DNA of 64,000 nucleotides from Mycolicibacterium sp. P1-5 (GCF_008329565.1 NZ_NPKT01000011.1:112542-176541); one strand, 5' to 3'; shown: positions 44,841-54,898, counted from the stretch's first letter. The notes: generated from the letters alone by a model not told the origin. A program made the numbers and translations.

Positions 44841-46550
44841 TCAACAGCAGGTGTGGCGAGGTGCATCGGCCAGGTGGGCATGCGGGGCTGGATCGGTGCC
44901 GCTGATGGCGCCGACGAACGTTCTCAGGTCGGTGCGCTCGCCGCTGAGCCACGTTCCGCCCACGGTGGCCTTCTCGGCCAGCTGTGCGGGATCCACCGCG
45001 TAGGGGTCGGCGGCCAGCTCGGTGAAATCGGCGAGCTTGCCGACCTCGAGTGAGCCGATGAGCTTGTCTCGGTGCAAGGTTCGGGCGGCGTTGATGGTGT
45101 GGGCGCGCAATGCTTGGTCGAGGGTGATGCGTTGGTCTGCGCCGTGGACGGTGCCCGCCCGGGTCCGCCGGGTCACCGCCGTCTGGATGTTGAGCACCGG
45201 CGTCGGTGGCGACACCGACCCGTCATTGTGCAGCGAGACGACTGCCCCGGAGGCCACCGCATCGGCGAAGGCCGCCCACTGGCTGCCGTGCTCATGGTCG
45301 AAGATCTGCCCGTCGAGCAAATCGCCCCAGTAGTAGTACTGGAACGGCGCCATCGAGACGTGCACGCCCAGGCGTGCAGCCCTGTCAAACTGGGTGCGGG
45401 TGCCCGCCCCGAGATGTTCCAGACGCCAACGATGGTCGGTGCCGACCAGATCGTGCCGCTGCAGCGCTCCCTCGTAGGCGTCCAGCGCCAGTTCGATGGC
45501 CAGGTCGCCGTTGGCGTGGAAGGCCATCTGCCAGCCGGTGGGAGCCGCGACGTCGAGGACGGCGTCGAGCTGGTCGAGGCCGTAGTTCATCGACTGCGGG
45601 CCGCCGGCCACCGCGGGGTCGATGCCGGCGGTCCGTGTCACCTCAGTGTTGAGGTAGGGAAACGAGATCGCGATGTTGCCGATCCAGGGTGAGCCGTCAG
45701 TCCAGAGCTTGACTCCCTGCTTGATCAGTAATTGCTCTGCGACACTGAAGCTTTCGGTGGAATTATAGGTGTCCGTGGTCGACATTTCCCACATGCTGAC
45801 CCGCAGCGGACACGACGGCGCGGCGGCCAGCGTCTCGTAGGCGCCCTTGAACTTCGGGTCATAGGTCATGTCCGAGGTCGACGTGTAGCCGCTGCGCGAC
45901 ATCCAGGCGTAGTACTCGGCGGCACTGATCAGCGGGTTACCCAGTTGAGCCAGCACCGGCCCGGCGACGGCGAGTAACACCGCCGTCTCGAACCCTTGAC
46001 CGGTGAGGCTGCCGTCGGGATTGCGGCCGAAATGTGCGCCGGCCGGATCAGCGGGCGGATTGACGTCCCAGCCACGGTTCTTCATCAGCGCGGTGTTGAA
46101 ATACACGCCGTGGCCGGAATTGTCGGTGATCACGGCAATCCGCTCGCCGAAGATGCGGTCGAGTTCGGGCGCCTTGGGTGAGGGGCGCTTGTGCAGCAGC
46201 GCGTCGAACCCGGCGAACAACAGGGGAAGGTCCGGACCGGTGTTGGCCTTCGCATCGGCGAAAATCGCCTCGACGTCCGACCACGCCGGTGCGTCCCACG
46301 GCGCGATCGAGCGGGCCGGCAGTTGGGTGGCGATCCCACTCATCACCGGATGACTGTGCGGTTCAACGAATCCCGGCAGCAGCGCCGTCGCGCCGGTATC
46401 GATCAGCTCGGCGTCCGGGCACCTCGCCTGACACTGTGCCAGCGACCCCACCGCCACGATCAGTCCGTCAGCAACCGCCACGGCCTCCGCCCGCGGCTGG
46501 TCGGGATTCATGGTGATGACCGTTTTGGCGGTAAGGATCTTTCTCGGCAT
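44841..46550 (-). CDS. Amidohydrolase family 3 (YtcJ-like)
   Basis: The 569-residue metal-dependent hydrolase has the first metal motif GFVEPHSHPVMSG, FHANGDLAIELALDA (His), HRWRLEHLGAG (His) and HNDGSVSPP (Asp). A composite beta-sandwich is formed by the N- and C-terminal strands (GKLADFTELAADP). It has a cytosolic appearance and ends with a Cys-Cys pair. The family cleaves N-substituted amides and cyclic imides; the substrate is unknown. It is followed by a VOC gene and preceded by the DUF2236 gene with a 12-base gap. Confidence 0.87.
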   Translation of the reverse strand: MPRKILTAKTVITMNPDQPRAEAVAVADGLIVAVGSLAQCQARCPDAELIDTGATALLPGFVEPHSHPVMSGIATQLPARSIAPWDAPAWSDVEAIFADAKANTGPDLPLLFAGFDALLHKRPSPKAPELDRIFGERIAVITDNSGHGVYFNTALMKNRGWDVNPPADPAGAHFGRNPDGSLTGQGFETAVLLAVAGPVLAQLGNPLISAAEYYAWMSRSGYTSTSDMTYDPKFKGAYETLAAAPSCPLRVSMWEMSTTDTYNSTESFSVAEQLLIKQGVKLWTDGSPWIGNIAISFPYLNTEVTRTAGIDPAVAGGPQSMNYGLDQLDAVLDVAAPTGWQMAFHANGDLAIELALDAYEGALQRHDLVGTDHRWRLEHLGAGTRTQFDRAARLGVHVSMAPFQYYYWGDLLDGQIFDHEHGSQWAAFADAVASGAVVSLHNDGSVSPPTPVLNIQTAVTRRTRAGTVHGADQRITLDQALRAHTINAARTLHRDKLIGSLEVGKLADFTELAADPYAVDPAQLAEKATVGGTWLSGERTDLRTFVGAISGTDPAPHAHLADAPRHTCC

Positions 46551-46562
46551 GTTCCCCTTGTT

Positions 46563-47402
46563 TCAGACGATCCGCTGTCCCCGGCGCGCTCTGGCCCGCA
46601 TGTCCCACAGGTAGATCTGGTACCCGAGAATCCAGGCCTGGTGCGGGATCAACCGGTCGGCCAATCGCAGTGCCGCGAGCAGCCACTCGAAGCGGCGCTG
46701 CTGCCCGGCTCCCCACGGCAGGCGCATCATCGCCCGAAATTCGGGCGGCAGGAAGCCGGCGGTGGCGAACAAATTGAGCCGGCCCAGCGTCTCCCGGATC
46801 GGCAATGGCATGAACGCCATTCCCGCAACACCTTTCAAATGCTCGCGGACCGGTGGGTCGATGTGCAGGTCGTCCAGGGAGCGCTTCCAGTACTCGTCGA
46901 AGGCGGCGCGGTCGGCCGGCCACATGCCCTCACGAACCTGAAGCGTGGTGCCGAGCCGGCTGGCGTCGGCGTACACCGCGTCGGCCGCCGCGTCGTCGAG
47001 CGGCCCGTAGAGGAACTCGTGCTGATCGACGTAGTAGCGGTACAGGCAGGCCGCCACCCACAGTTGCAGCTGCGGGTCGAATGCGCGATAAGACACCGGA
47101 CTGGCCGGTGTGGAGCGGACCTGGGCGTGCGCGCTGTCCACCGCGGCACGGATGAGGGCGCGGTCGGCGTCGGTCCCGATCGTGGCCGCCGCCAGGTACG
47201 TGCCGGTGGTGCGGGCCCGCTTGATCGGATGCTTGTAGACGTTGCCGCTGTCGACCGGGCTTTCGAGGACGCCGTAGCCGACGCCGGGGTGAGCCAGCTG
47301 CATGATGACGTTGGCTGCGGGGGCCAACACCGCGGCCGGATTGAGCAGGTCCGAGACTCTGGTCGGGTGTCGCGTCATCGCGGCCTCACCCAGGCAGTAC
47401 AT
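46563..47402 (-). CDS. DUF2236 / MpaB-type oxygenase family protein (Rv2237-like)
   Basis: The product is about 279 residues. [20 protein letters not shown] holds the conserved His, followed by [12 protein letters not shown] and [10 protein letters not shown]; the family fold is the latex-clearing-protein type with predicted heme binding. It is clearly diverged from the copy at 31625. I chose ATG 47402; a longer frame upstream would run into the divergent cobD. Conserved gene order resumes here (Rv2237 beside cobD). Substrate unknown. Confidence 0.82.
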   Translation of the reverse strand: MYCLGEAAMTRHPTRVSDLLNPAAVLAPAANVIMQLAHPGVGYGVLESPVDSGNVYKHPIKRARTTGTYLAAATIGTDADRALIRAAVDSAHAQVRSTPASPVSYRAFDPQLQLWVAACLYRYYVDQHEFLYGPLDDAAADAVYADASRLGTTLQVREGMWPADRAAFDEYWKRSLDDLHIDPPVREHLKGVAGMAFMPLPIRETLGRLNLFATAGFLPPEFRAMMRLPWGAGQQRRFEWLLAALRLADRLIPHQAWILGYQIYLWDMRARARRGQRIV

Positions 47403-47423
47403 CACGTGTGAGAGAGTGCCGGG

Positions 47424-48386
47424 GTGTTTGCGCGCGAACGGGCCCGCGGTGTGGGCATCCTGGCGGCCCAGCTTGCCGATCTCACCTTCGGTGATCCGGC
47501 GCATGGTCATCCGGTCGCGGGGTTCGGTTGGTGTGCAGCCGCACTCGAGAAACTGACCTATCGCGACAGCCGGAGCGCCGGCGCGGTGCACACTGGTGTG
47601 CTGCTGGCCGGGTTGGCGGTCGCCGGCACGATGGTGCAACGGGGCACGCGCGGACCGGCGCTGGCGGCCGCAACCGCCGCCGCCACCTGGGCGTCACTCG
47701 GCGGAACCACCCTGGGCCGCACCGGCGACAAGCTGGCCGACCTGCTGACCGCCGGGGACATCGACGGCGCCCGGGCGCTTCTGCCGTCATTGTGCGGGCG
47801 CGACCCGTCGGCGCTGGATACCGATGGGCTGGCCCGCGCGGCCCTCGAGTCGGTGGCGGAGAACACCTCCGACGCGCACGTCGCGCCGCTACTGTGGGCG
47901 GCGACCGGAGGAATACCGGGGGTTTTGCTCTACCGCGGGGTCAACACGCTGGACGCGATGATCGGACACCGCTCGCTCCGCTACGCCCGGTTCGGTTGGG
48001 CGGCAGCGCGTTTGGACGATGGCGCGAACTTCGCCGCGGCGCGGGTGGCGGGCGCGCTGGTGGTGGTGTGCGCCCCGCTGATCGGCGGATCGCCGACCGG
48101 GGCGTTGCGCGCCTGGCGCCGCGACGCCGCGCGGCATCCCAGCCCGAACGCCGGTGTGGTGGAGGCGACGTTCGCCGGAGCGTTGGGCGTCCGCCTCGGC
48201 GGCCCGACCCAGTACCACCATCAGCTGGAGATCCGGCCGACTCTGGGCGACGGTCACATCCCCGGCATCGAGGATCTGCGCCGGTCGGTGCGGCTGTCGC
48301 AGATCGTTCAGGTCGCGGCGGCAGTGCTCGCGGTCGGGCTTACTGCCGTCGGCCGTAGCGGTCGGCGAGCTTGTCCTCGACGGTGA
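47424..48386 (+). CDS. cobD: Adenosylcobinamide-phosphate synthase CobD
   Basis: The 320-residue multi-pass membrane protein is similar throughout to M. tuberculosis CobD (Rv2236c). Conserved blocks are [45 protein letters not shown] and [19 protein letters not shown]. It attaches aminopropanol phosphate to cobyric acid in late B12 synthesis. It starts at GTG 47424, 21 bases from the divergent DUF2236 start. Its 3' end overlaps the convergent SURF1 gene by 47 bases. No cobalamin riboswitch is visible upstream. Confidence 0.93.
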   Translation: MFARERARGVGILAAQLADLTFGDPAHGHPVAGFGWCAAALEKLTYRDSRSAGAVHTGVLLAGLAVAGTMVQRGTRGPALAAATAAATWASLGGTTLGRTGDKLADLLTAGDIDGARALLPSLCGRDPSALDTDGLARAALESVAENTSDAHVAPLLWAATGGIPGVLLYRGVNTLDAMIGHRSLRYARFGWAAARLDDGANFAAARVAGALVVVCAPLIGGSPTGALRAWRRDAARHPSPNAGVVEATFAGALGVRLGGPTQYHHQLEIRPTLGDGHIPGIEDLRRSVRLSQIVQVAAAVLAVGLTAVGRSGRRACPRR

Positions 48387-49158
48387 CCGGCTCCGACGAC
48401 TGAGAAGTGGCGGCGGCGTTCTCCCGGCGGCGCGCCTTGATCTCCGAATAGACGAAGTAGCCCAGCCCGATCGGGGCGACGATCCCGAACGCGATCCACT
48501 GGATGCCGTACGACAGGAACGGTCCGGAATCCAGATGCGGCAGTTCCGCGATACCGAGACCGCCGGGCTGGTTCTCCACCAACTGCAAATAGGAGCCCGC
48601 CACCGGTACTCCGGTGGTCACCCCGACCTGTGCGGTGTCGATGGCGTACAGCTGGGTGAAGCCGCCCTCGGTGAACGGTGGTTTGCCGGCGGGCGCGGTT
48701 TCCGAATCACGCAGCCGCGCCGTGATCGTCACCGCGCCGGACGGCAACGGCGCGATCTCAGGCACCTTCGAGCCCTGGACGGCAAGCACATATCCCCGGT
48801 CGACCAGGACCGTCGGGCCGCCGTCGACGATGAACGGCACCAGCACCTCGAACGCCGGAGCACCAGCGACCACCCGCAAGCGCGCCAGTACCTCAGCCGA
48901 CGGCACGTAACGCCCGGTGGCCGTCACCGGTCGCCACTGCGCATCGGGCGCCGACGAATCCTGATGCGGCAGAAGCGTTGTCACCGCCACGGGCTCGGCG
49001 TTCAGCGAGGACGCGATCTGGTTGTTCTCCCGGCTGGTCTTCGTGTTCTTGCCCAGCTGCCACGGCGCCAGCACGGTGAAGCAGAGGTAGGCGAAGGCCA
49101 CCACAACCAGTGCCAGGGCGATCCAGCCCGGGCGCAGCAGGAACGGTAGACGTTTCAT
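48340..49158 (-). CDS. SURF1 family cytochrome oxidase assembly protein
   Basis: The 272-residue product has the SURF1 plan: an N-terminal membrane helix (about residues 12-32), a large extracytoplasmic domain with WRPVTATGRYVPSAEVL and GPTVLVDRGYVLA, and a second helix near residues 225-245 (SYGIQWIAFGIVAPIGLGYF). SURF1 helps insert heme into cytochrome aa3. It is the Rv2235 ortholog. Its ATG overlaps the ptpA stop by one base (TGATG). The C-terminal tail is charged and overlaps cobD in antisense. Confidence 0.9.
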   Translation of the reverse strand: MKRLPFLLRPGWIALALVVVAFAYLCFTVLAPWQLGKNTKTSRENNQIASSLNAEPVAVTTLLPHQDSSAPDAQWRPVTATGRYVPSAEVLARLRVVAGAPAFEVLVPFIVDGGPTVLVDRGYVLAVQGSKVPEIAPLPSGAVTITARLRDSETAPAGKPPFTEGGFTQLYAIDTAQVGVTTGVPVAGSYLQLVENQPGGLGIAELPHLDSGPFLSYGIQWIAFGIVAPIGLGYFVYSEIKARRRENAAATSQSSEPVTVEDKLADRYGRRQ

Positions 49159-49655
49159 CAGCCGGTCATTCCCGCCCCGGGTAGCCGTTCGTCGACCCAG
49201 GCGTGCAGCCCGGGCAGGGCCGCTTCGATGACGGTGAACGTCTCCTGAAAGTCTCCTGCGCCGCCGTAGTACGGGTCTTCGACATCGCCGGGGTGCGCCC
49301 CCGAACGCGGATCGAACGACCGCAGCAGCCGCACCCGCTCGGGTTCCACCCCGAGATGGGTCAGCATCCGCACGTGATTGCGGCCCAGCGCGATCACCAG
49401 GTCGGCCGCCAAGTGGTCGTCGTCGACCTGTGCCGCGCAGTGCTCGGTCGGGTAGCCGTGCTGGCGCAGCACGGCGTTGGCGCGTTCGTCGGCCGCGTTG
49501 CCGGCATGCCAGTCACCGGTGCCGGCGCTGGTCACTCGGACGAGGTCGGCCAGACCGCGCTGGTCGATCTGGTGGGCGAACATCTTCTCGGCCATCGGCG
49601 AGCGGCAGATGTTGCCCGAGCAGACGAACGTGATGTGCAGGAGGGGCTCAGACAC
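49158..49655 (-). CDS. ptpA: Low-molecular-weight protein tyrosine phosphatase PtpA
   Basis: The 165-residue product has the P-loop C12-S-G-N-I-C-R18-S and general acid Asp127 in DVEDPYYGG. The two tyrosines after it (129-130) correspond to the site phosphorylated by PtkA in M. tuberculosis. There PtpA is secreted and blocks phagosome acidification; in an environmental species its role is unclear. It overlaps ptkA by eight bases and SURF1 by one, all one operon. Confidence 0.93.
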   Translation of the reverse strand: MSEPLLHITFVCSGNICRSPMAEKMFAHQIDQRGLADLVRVTSAGTGDWHAGNAADERANAVLRQHGYPTEHCAAQVDDDHLAADLVIALGRNHVRMLTHLGVEPERVRLLRSFDPRSGAHPGDVEDPYYGGAGDFQETFTVIEAALPGLHAWVDERLPGAGMTG

Positions 49656-50319
49656 CGAGCACCTCCCGCAGCGCCGTCACGGTCGGAACGTGCGCGGCCG
49701 CCGCATCGGCGACGCGTGGGTCGCGGAAGTCGGTCGCGCCATAGCCCCACGCCACGACGATCGTGTCGATGCCGTGCTCGGCGGCACCCTCCACATCGTG
49801 GGCGCGATCGCCGACCATCACCACCCGGTCGGGCAGCGGCTGGAGCTGACCGAGCGCCCGGGCCAGCACGTCGGCTTTGCGTGCCCGCGCCCCGTCGACA
49901 CTGGCACCGGCGATCACGTCGAAGTACTCGGCCAGCCCGAAGTGCTCGAGGATCTGCCGTGCGGTCGGCTCGGCCTTGGATGTGGCCACCGCCAGGCGCA
50001 CCCCGGCCGCCCGCAGGTCGGCCAGCAACTGCGGGATCCCCTCGAACAGGCTGTTCATCGCCCAGCCGCGGGCGGTGTAGTCGGCGCGGTAGGCCGCGAT
50101 CGCATCGCCGGCACGCTCGCCGAGGCCCAGGCCGTCCAGGGTCTGCTTCATCGGCGGTCCGACGATCCGGCCGACCAGGTCACCGGCGGGTACCTCGGCG
50201 CCGACGGTGGCCAAGGCATGCCGGAAACTGGCCACGATGCCTTCGGCCGAGTCGGTAAGGGTGCCGTCGAGGTCGAAGATCACCAACTGGGGGCGAGTGG
50301 CGGAGGCCGTGCGTGTCAC
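49648..50319 (-). CDS. ptkA: HAD-superfamily protein, PtkA ortholog
   Basis: The 223-residue HAD-fold protein has motif [11 protein letters not shown] (Asp near residue 16), motif II ATSKAE and motif [13 protein letters not shown]. The arrangement is phosphoglycolate-phosphatase-like. Its place before ptpA matches Rv2232, reported as the tyrosine kinase PtkA. The M. tuberculosis protein (about 291 residues) has a disordered N-terminal extension of some 70 residues that is missing here. Kinase activity cannot be inferred from the sequence alone; a phosphatase is equally likely. Confidence 0.82.
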   Translation of the reverse strand: MTRTASATRPQLVIFDLDGTLTDSAEGIVASFRHALATVGAEVPAGDLVGRIVGPPMKQTLDGLGLGERAGDAIAAYRADYTARGWAMNSLFEGIPQLLADLRAAGVRLAVATSKAEPTARQILEHFGLAEYFDVIAGASVDGARARKADVLARALGQLQPLPDRVVMVGDRAHDVEGAAEHGIDTIVVAWGYGATDFRDPRVADAAAAHVPTVTALREVLGV

Positions 50320-50380
50320 CGCTCCATTGTCGCCGATCGCCGCGCACTACTGTTCATGGCGTGGTGAAGGTCATTTGGCG

Positions 50381-51514
50381 ATGAGCGTGAAACTGGCCGA
50401 GGTCATCGCCGTGCTCGACGCCGCCTACCCACCTGGTCTGGCGCAGACCTGGGACTCGGTCGGCCTGGTGTGCGGAGATCCGGACGACATCGTCGACTCG
50501 GTGACGGTGGCCGTCGACGCCACCGCCGACGTCGCCGCGACGGTCGGGTCGCGCGGGCTGTTGCTGGCCCACCACCCGCTGCTGCTCCGTGGGGTGGACA
50601 CCGTGGCGGCCAGCACGCCGAAGGGCGCACTGATCCACCAGCTCATCAAGGCCGGAGCGGCGTTGTTCACCGCCCATACCAACGCGGACGCGGCCAACCC
50701 GGGTGTGTCCGACGCACTCGCCGAGGTCCTCGGGTTGGAGGTCGACGACGTGCTCGACCCGATCAGCGCCGGCCGGGACATCGACAAGTGGGTGATCTTC
50801 GTACCGGTCGCCGACGCGGAAGCGGTCCGCGATGCGGTGTTCGCCGCCGGGGCCGGCCACATCGGTGACTATTCGCACTGCAGTTGGAGTGTCGCGGGCA
50901 CCGGGCAGTTTCTGCCGCTCGACGGGGCGACACCGGCCATCGGAACGGTCGGGTCAGTGGAGCGGGTCGGCGAGGATCGCGTGGAGGTGGTGGCCCCGGC
51001 CCGGCTTCGAGCTCAGGTGCTTGCCGCATTACGCGCGTCCCACCCGTACGAGGAACCGGCGTTCGACGTGGTGTCGCTGGCCGCTCTCCCTTCGGGAGTG
51101 GGCATCGGGCGGACCGGCACCCTGGCCGAGCCGTTGCGGTTCGCCGACTTCGTTGCGCGGGTCGCTGCGGTGTTGCCGAAGACGACCTGGGGGGTGCGGG
51201 CAGCGGGTGACCCGGATGCCCCGGTGCGCCGCGTGGCGGTGTGCGGCGGCGCGGGCGACTCGCTGCTGGGCGCGGCTGCTGCCGCCGGTGTGGACGCCTA
51301 CCTGACCGCCGATCTGCGTCACCATCCCGCCGACGAGCACCGGCGCGCCAGCGATGTCGCGTTGGTGGACGTCGCGCATTGGGCCAGCGAGTACCCGTGG
51401 TGCGCACAGGCCGCCGCAACTCTGCGGGATCATTTCGGGGCAGCGCTGCCGGTCACTGTCAGTGACTTGCGCACCGACCCGTGGAACATCGAATCAGTGA
51501 AAGGCGCTTCGTGA
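50381..51514 (+). CDS. NIF3-like dinuclear metal-center protein
   Basis: The 377-residue product has the NIF3/YbgI fold: [14 protein letters not shown], the metal-ligand stretch [14 protein letters not shown] and [13 protein letters not shown] middle insert domain ([27 protein letters not shown]) and the C-terminal [15 protein letters not shown] and [11 protein letters not shown] complete the dimetal site. The family is widely conserved; GTP cyclohydrolase-type and other activities have been suggested without consensus. It starts at ATG 50381 and overlaps the zinc-ribbon gene by four bases, as for Rv2230c-Rv2229c. Confidence 0.9.
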   Translation: MSVKLAEVIAVLDAAYPPGLAQTWDSVGLVCGDPDDIVDSVTVAVDATADVAATVGSRGLLLAHHPLLLRGVDTVAASTPKGALIHQLIKAGAALFTAHTNADAANPGVSDALAEVLGLEVDDVLDPISAGRDIDKWVIFVPVADAEAVRDAVFAAGAGHIGDYSHCSWSVAGTGQFLPLDGATPAIGTVGSVERVGEDRVEVVAPARLRAQVLAALRASHPYEEPAFDVVSLAALPSGVGIGRTGTLAEPLRFADFVARVAAVLPKTTWGVRAAGDPDAPVRRVAVCGGAGDSLLGAAAAAGVDAYLTADLRHHPADEHRRASDVALVDVAHWASEYPWCAQAAATLRDHFGAALPVTVSDLRTDPWNIESVKGAS

Positions 51515-52242
51515 AAGCTGAAGTGACACAGCAGCGTTCGCTTCTGGAGTTGGCCGAACTGGATGCCGAGGTGGCTCGCCTGAGCCACCGGGCGGCCAAC
51601 CTGCCCGAGGAGCAGGAATATGGCACGGCACAGGGTGACCAGCGGGCGTCCGCTGACCGGCTGGCCGCGATGGCCATCGCGCTCGAGGACATCGACGCCC
51701 AGGTTGCGCGCTTCGAATCCGAGATCGACGGCGTACGCCAGCGTGAGGATCGGGACCGCAATCTGCTCGCCTCCGGCACCGTCAACCCCAAGCAACTGGA
51801 GGAGCTGCAGCACGAGCTGGACACGCTGCAGCGCAGGCAGGCAAGCCTCGAAGACTCCCTACTCGAGGTGATGGAACGTCGCGAACAGCTCGTCGCCGAC
51901 CAATCCGAGGAGAAGGCGAACGCCGGAGCGCTGCAAGCGAACCTGACCACTGCGGGACACAACCGCGACGAAGCGCTCACCGAGATGGAGCGGGTGCGCG
52001 CCGAGCGGGCGGTCCGACGCGCCGAAATAGTGGCAGGCCTGGATCCTGGATTGGCTCAGCTCTACGAACGGCAGCGGGTCGCGACGGGTGCCGGCGCGGC
52101 GCGGCTGCTCGGTCGCCGCTGCGGAGCCTGCAGCATTGAACTGGATCGTGGTGAGCTGGCGAGGATTTCGGCAGCGCCGGACGATGAGGTGATCCGCTGT
52201 CCTGAATGTCAGGCGATCCTGCTTCGCATCGGTGCGGCGTAG
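51511..52242 (+). CDS. Coiled-coil protein with C-terminal C4 zinc ribbon
   Basis: The 243-residue product has a long charged coiled coil (about residues 5-180, rich in Glu, Arg and Leu heptads such as [20 protein letters not shown]). A zinc ribbon follows, with CGAC (about 205-208) and CPEC (about 229-232). It corresponds to Rv2229c (CT398/FlgZ-like family), whose role is unknown but probably in nucleic-acid or secretion-associated processes. It starts at GTG 51511, coupled to the NIF3-like stop. It is followed by the RNase H gene two bases later. Confidence 0.88.
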   Translation: MKAEVTQQRSLLELAELDAEVARLSHRAANLPEEQEYGTAQGDQRASADRLAAMAIALEDIDAQVARFESEIDGVRQREDRDRNLLASGTVNPKQLEELQHELDTLQRRQASLEDSLLEVMERREQLVADQSEEKANAGALQANLTTAGHNRDEALTEMERVRAERAVRRAEIVAGLDPGLAQLYERQRVATGAGAARLLGRRCGACSIELDRGELARISAAPDDEVIRCPECQAILLRIGAA

Positions 52243-52244
52243 CG

Positions 52245-53330
52245 GTGAAGGTTCTCATCGAGGCCGACGGCGGGTCGCGGGGTAACCCCGGGCCGGCGGG
52301 CTACGGCTGCGTCGTCTGGTCGGATGACCACCAGACCGTCCTGGCCGAACACGGCCAGGCGATCGGCACCAGCACCAATAATGTCGCCGAGTATCGCGGC
52401 CTGATCGCGGGCCTCGAGGAGGCCCGCCGGCTCGGTGCCAATGAGGTTGCGGTGGCGCTGGATTCGAAGCTTGTGGTGGAGCAGATGGCCGGACGCTGGA
52501 AGGTGAAACACGCGGCGATGGCCGAACTGCACCAGCAGGCGCGCGCGCTGGCGTCGACCTTCGATTCGGTGACGTACCAGTGGATTCCGCGCGAGCAGAA
52601 CTCCTATGCCGATCGGCTGGCCAACGAGGCCATGGATCGCGAAGAGCAGGCGACCGCAGCCGATCCGCAGGCCGAGGCGGTTGCCGTGCCGCCGGCGGCC
52701 TGGACCGGCAACCAGGGCGCGCCGACCCGCATGCTGCTGCTGCGGCACGGTCAAACCGAATTCTCGCGGCAGCGTCGCTATTCCGGCCGCGGCAACCCCG
52801 AGCTCACAGACACCGGCCGTCGCCAGGCCGAGGCCGCGGCACGCTACCTGGCCGAGCGGGGCGGTGTCGACGCGGTGCTCAGCTCGCCGTTGCAGCGTGC
52901 CTATGACACCGCGTCGGCTGCCGCCACCGCTCTGGGCCTGGACGTGACGATAGATGAGGACCTGATCGAAACCGACTTCGGCGTCTGGGAGGGCCTCACA
53001 TTCGCGGAGGCCAGAGAGCGCGACCCGGACTTGCACGGCCGCTGGCTGAGGGACACCGGTCTGCGGCCGCCGGACGGCGAAAGCTTCAACGACGTCGGGG
53101 AGCGGGTCCAGCGGGTCCGCAAGCGGATCATCGCTGAGTATCCGGGCGCGACCGTGTTGCTGGTCTCGCACGTTACGCCGATCAAGACGCTGCTGCGACT
53201 GGCGCTCGACGCCGGTCCCAGCATCCTGCACCGGCTGCATCTTGACCTCGCGTCGCTGAGTATCACGGAGTTTTATCCCGACGGCGGTGCCTCGGTGCGA
53301 CTGGTGAACCAGACGTCGTATCTGGGCTGA
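52245..53330 (+). CDS. Bifunctional RNase HI / alpha-ribazole phosphatase-like phosphatase
   Basis: The 361-residue fusion has an RNase HI domain at residues 1-140 with the four acidic catalytic residues Asp8, Glu49, Asp73 and Asp123. After a linker, a histidine phosphatase domain follows with Arg167-His168-Gly169 (LLLRHGQTEF) and a second catalytic His in LLVSHVTPIKT. It matches Rv2228c, shown to degrade RNA in RNA/DNA hybrids and to have CobC-type phosphatase activity. The phosphatase half links it to the B12 gene cobD nearby. It starts at GTG 52245. Confidence 0.93.
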   Translation: MKVLIEADGGSRGNPGPAGYGCVVWSDDHQTVLAEHGQAIGTSTNNVAEYRGLIAGLEEARRLGANEVAVALDSKLVVEQMAGRWKVKHAAMAELHQQARALASTFDSVTYQWIPREQNSYADRLANEAMDREEQATAADPQAEAVAVPPAAWTGNQGAPTRMLLLRHGQTEFSRQRRYSGRGNPELTDTGRRQAEAAARYLAERGGVDAVLSSPLQRAYDTASAAATALGLDVTIDEDLIETDFGVWEGLTFAEARERDPDLHGRWLRDTGLRPPDGESFNDVGERVQRVRKRIIAEYPGATVLLVSHVTPIKTLLRLALDAGPSILHRLHLDLASLSITEFYPDGGASVRLVNQTSYLG

Positions 53331-53365
53331 ATAGGCATGCTTCGTCATGGGTATGCCCCCGTGCC

Positions 53366-54310
53366 ATGACTGCTGAATATGACTGCATCGTCGTCGGTGG
53401 CGGCGCCGCGGGCTTGAGCGCCGCGTTGGTGTTGGGCCGAGCCCGGCGGCGCACACTGCTGGTTGATGCCGGCGACCAGAGCAACCTGCCGGCACACGGC
53501 GTCGGAGGTCTGCTCGGTTTCGACGGTCGAAGCCCGGCGGAGCTCTACGCGCTGGGTCGAGAGCAGCTGACGCAGTATCCGAGCGTCGAGGTGATCACCG
53601 GTGAGGTGGTGGACGGCGCCGACCTCGGTGACAGTTTTCGGCTCGTGTCAGCCGACGGCAGCGAATGGACCACCCGCCGGGTGCTGCTGGCCACGGGCGT
53701 GGAGTATCGGCCGCCGAACGTGCCGGGGCTGCGCGAGCTGTGGGGGACCACCGTCTTCCATTGCCCGTTCTGCCACGGTTGGGAGGTGCGGGACCAGCCG
53801 CTGGCGGTGCTGGCCAGCGGGGAGAAGGCGCTGCATGCAACGTTGTTGATCCGCAACTGGACCGACGACCTGGTGTTGCTCGCCAATGGACCGGCCGACA
53901 TCGACGCCGAGGGGCGCGCGCTCCTGGACGAGGCCGGAGTGCGCATCGACGAGCGGCGCGTCAAAGAAGTGGCAGCCGAAAACGGGCGCCTGTCGGCGAT
54001 CGTCTTCACCGACGGCTCGCGGCTGGAACGCAGCGGCTTGATGGTGGCGACCACACTGCATCAGCGCACCAAGCTGGCCGACCAGCTCGGCGCGATGTCT
54101 CACGAGCACGGGCCGGTGGTCACCGATCCCATCGATATCGACGGCCTCGGCCGCACCACGGTGGCGGGGTTGTTCGCCGCGGGGGACGTGTGCACGCAGG
54201 CGCCCCAGGTCGCAACCGCGATCGCGACCGGATCGGTGGCGGCGACCGCGGTGGTGCAGAGTCTGCTCACCGAAGACACCGGCCTGCCGTTTCCACCACG
54301 AAACATCTGA
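53366..54310 (+). CDS. Thioredoxin-reductase-like FAD oxidoreductase
   Basis: The 314-residue class II pyridine nucleotide-disulfide oxidoreductase has the FAD loop CIVVGGGAAGLSAAL and the redox CxxC in TTVFHCPFCHGWEVRDQ (about residues 132-135). The second FAD contact is GLFAAGDVCTQAPQVATAI. The NAD(P)-binding GxGxxA loop is degenerate (VLASGEKALHATLLI). That suggests a ferredoxin- or flavin-dependent or otherwise unusual electron donor, as in gliotoxin/holomycin-type oxidases. It stands alone on the plus strand. Confidence 0.85.
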   Translation: MTAEYDCIVVGGGAAGLSAALVLGRARRRTLLVDAGDQSNLPAHGVGGLLGFDGRSPAELYALGREQLTQYPSVEVITGEVVDGADLGDSFRLVSADGSEWTTRRVLLATGVEYRPPNVPGLRELWGTTVFHCPFCHGWEVRDQPLAVLASGEKALHATLLIRNWTDDLVLLANGPADIDAEGRALLDEAGVRIDERRVKEVAAENGRLSAIVFTDGSRLERSGLMVATTLHQRTKLADQLGAMSHEHGPVVTDPIDIDGLGRTTVAGLFAAGDVCTQAPQVATAIATGSVAATAVVQSLLTEDTGLPFPPRNI

Positions 54311-54316
54311 AGCGTG

Positions 54317-54898
54317 TCACTGCCGCACGTGCACTCGTTCACCGTGCGGGCCGAACAGGATGATGGCCTCCACCGGGTCGTCGACGGCGCCGAACCAGTG
54401 CGGCGTCCAGGTGCTGAATTCCACCGCCTCGCCGGGTTCGATGACGAATTGCTGCTCGCCCAGGATGAGCTGTAGTCGTCCGGAGAGCACGTAAAGCCAT
54501 TCCTGCCCTTCGTGTGTCGGCAATTCGGCCGGCGGGGTGCGCCGCCGCGCGCTGATCCGGATCTTGAAGGCCTGCGGGCCGCCCGCTCCGCCGTGGCGGG
54601 TCAGCGGCCAATACGTGACCAGGTGGCGGGTGTGCGACGGTGCCCGGACTCGAGGGTCGACCGTCGTTGGGGCGCCGAGCAATTCGTCGGCGCTCACCGA
54701 CAGCGCCGCGGCGAGCCGAGGGAGATGGTCGAGGGCCAGGCGGCGCTTGCCCGATTCCAGTCGGCTTAACGTCGAGACGTCGATACCGGCGCGGGTGGCG
54801 ACATCCTCGAGGGTCAGGCCGAGGCGGCCGCGCAGTTCCCGCAGTCGCCTGCGTACCCGCAGATCGACATCGTCGTTTGCCTGCATGGCAAAAGACAT
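54317..54898 (-). CDS. XRE-type regulator with C-terminal cupin domain
   Basis: The 193-residue product has an HTH_3 at about residues 12-68: RRRLRELRGRLGLTLEDVATRAGIDVSTLSRLESGKR. A C-terminal cupin_2 barrel follows, with LPTHEGQEWLYVLSGRLQLI and EPGEAVEFSTWTPHWFG carrying the metal-binding His and Glu residues. Such regulators sense small molecules. ATG 54898 is the start; a longer upstream frame overlaps the methyltransferase. It is divergent from the methyltransferase with a 30-base gap, which it probably controls. Confidence 0.9.
   Translation of the reverse strand: MSFAMQANDDVDLRVRRRLRELRGRLGLTLEDVATRAGIDVSTLSRLESGKRRLALDHLPRLAAALSVSADELLGAPTTVDPRVRAPSHTRHLVTYWPLTRHGGAGGPQAFKIRISARRRTPPAELPTHEGQEWLYVLSGRLQLILGEQQFVIEPGEAVEFSTWTPHWFGAVDDPVEAIILFGPHGERVHVRQ

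Noticed and set aside
47300..47423. Cobalamin riboswitch upstream of cobD
   Set aside because: The gap between DUF2236 and cobD starts is only 21 bases and shows no B12-box sequence.
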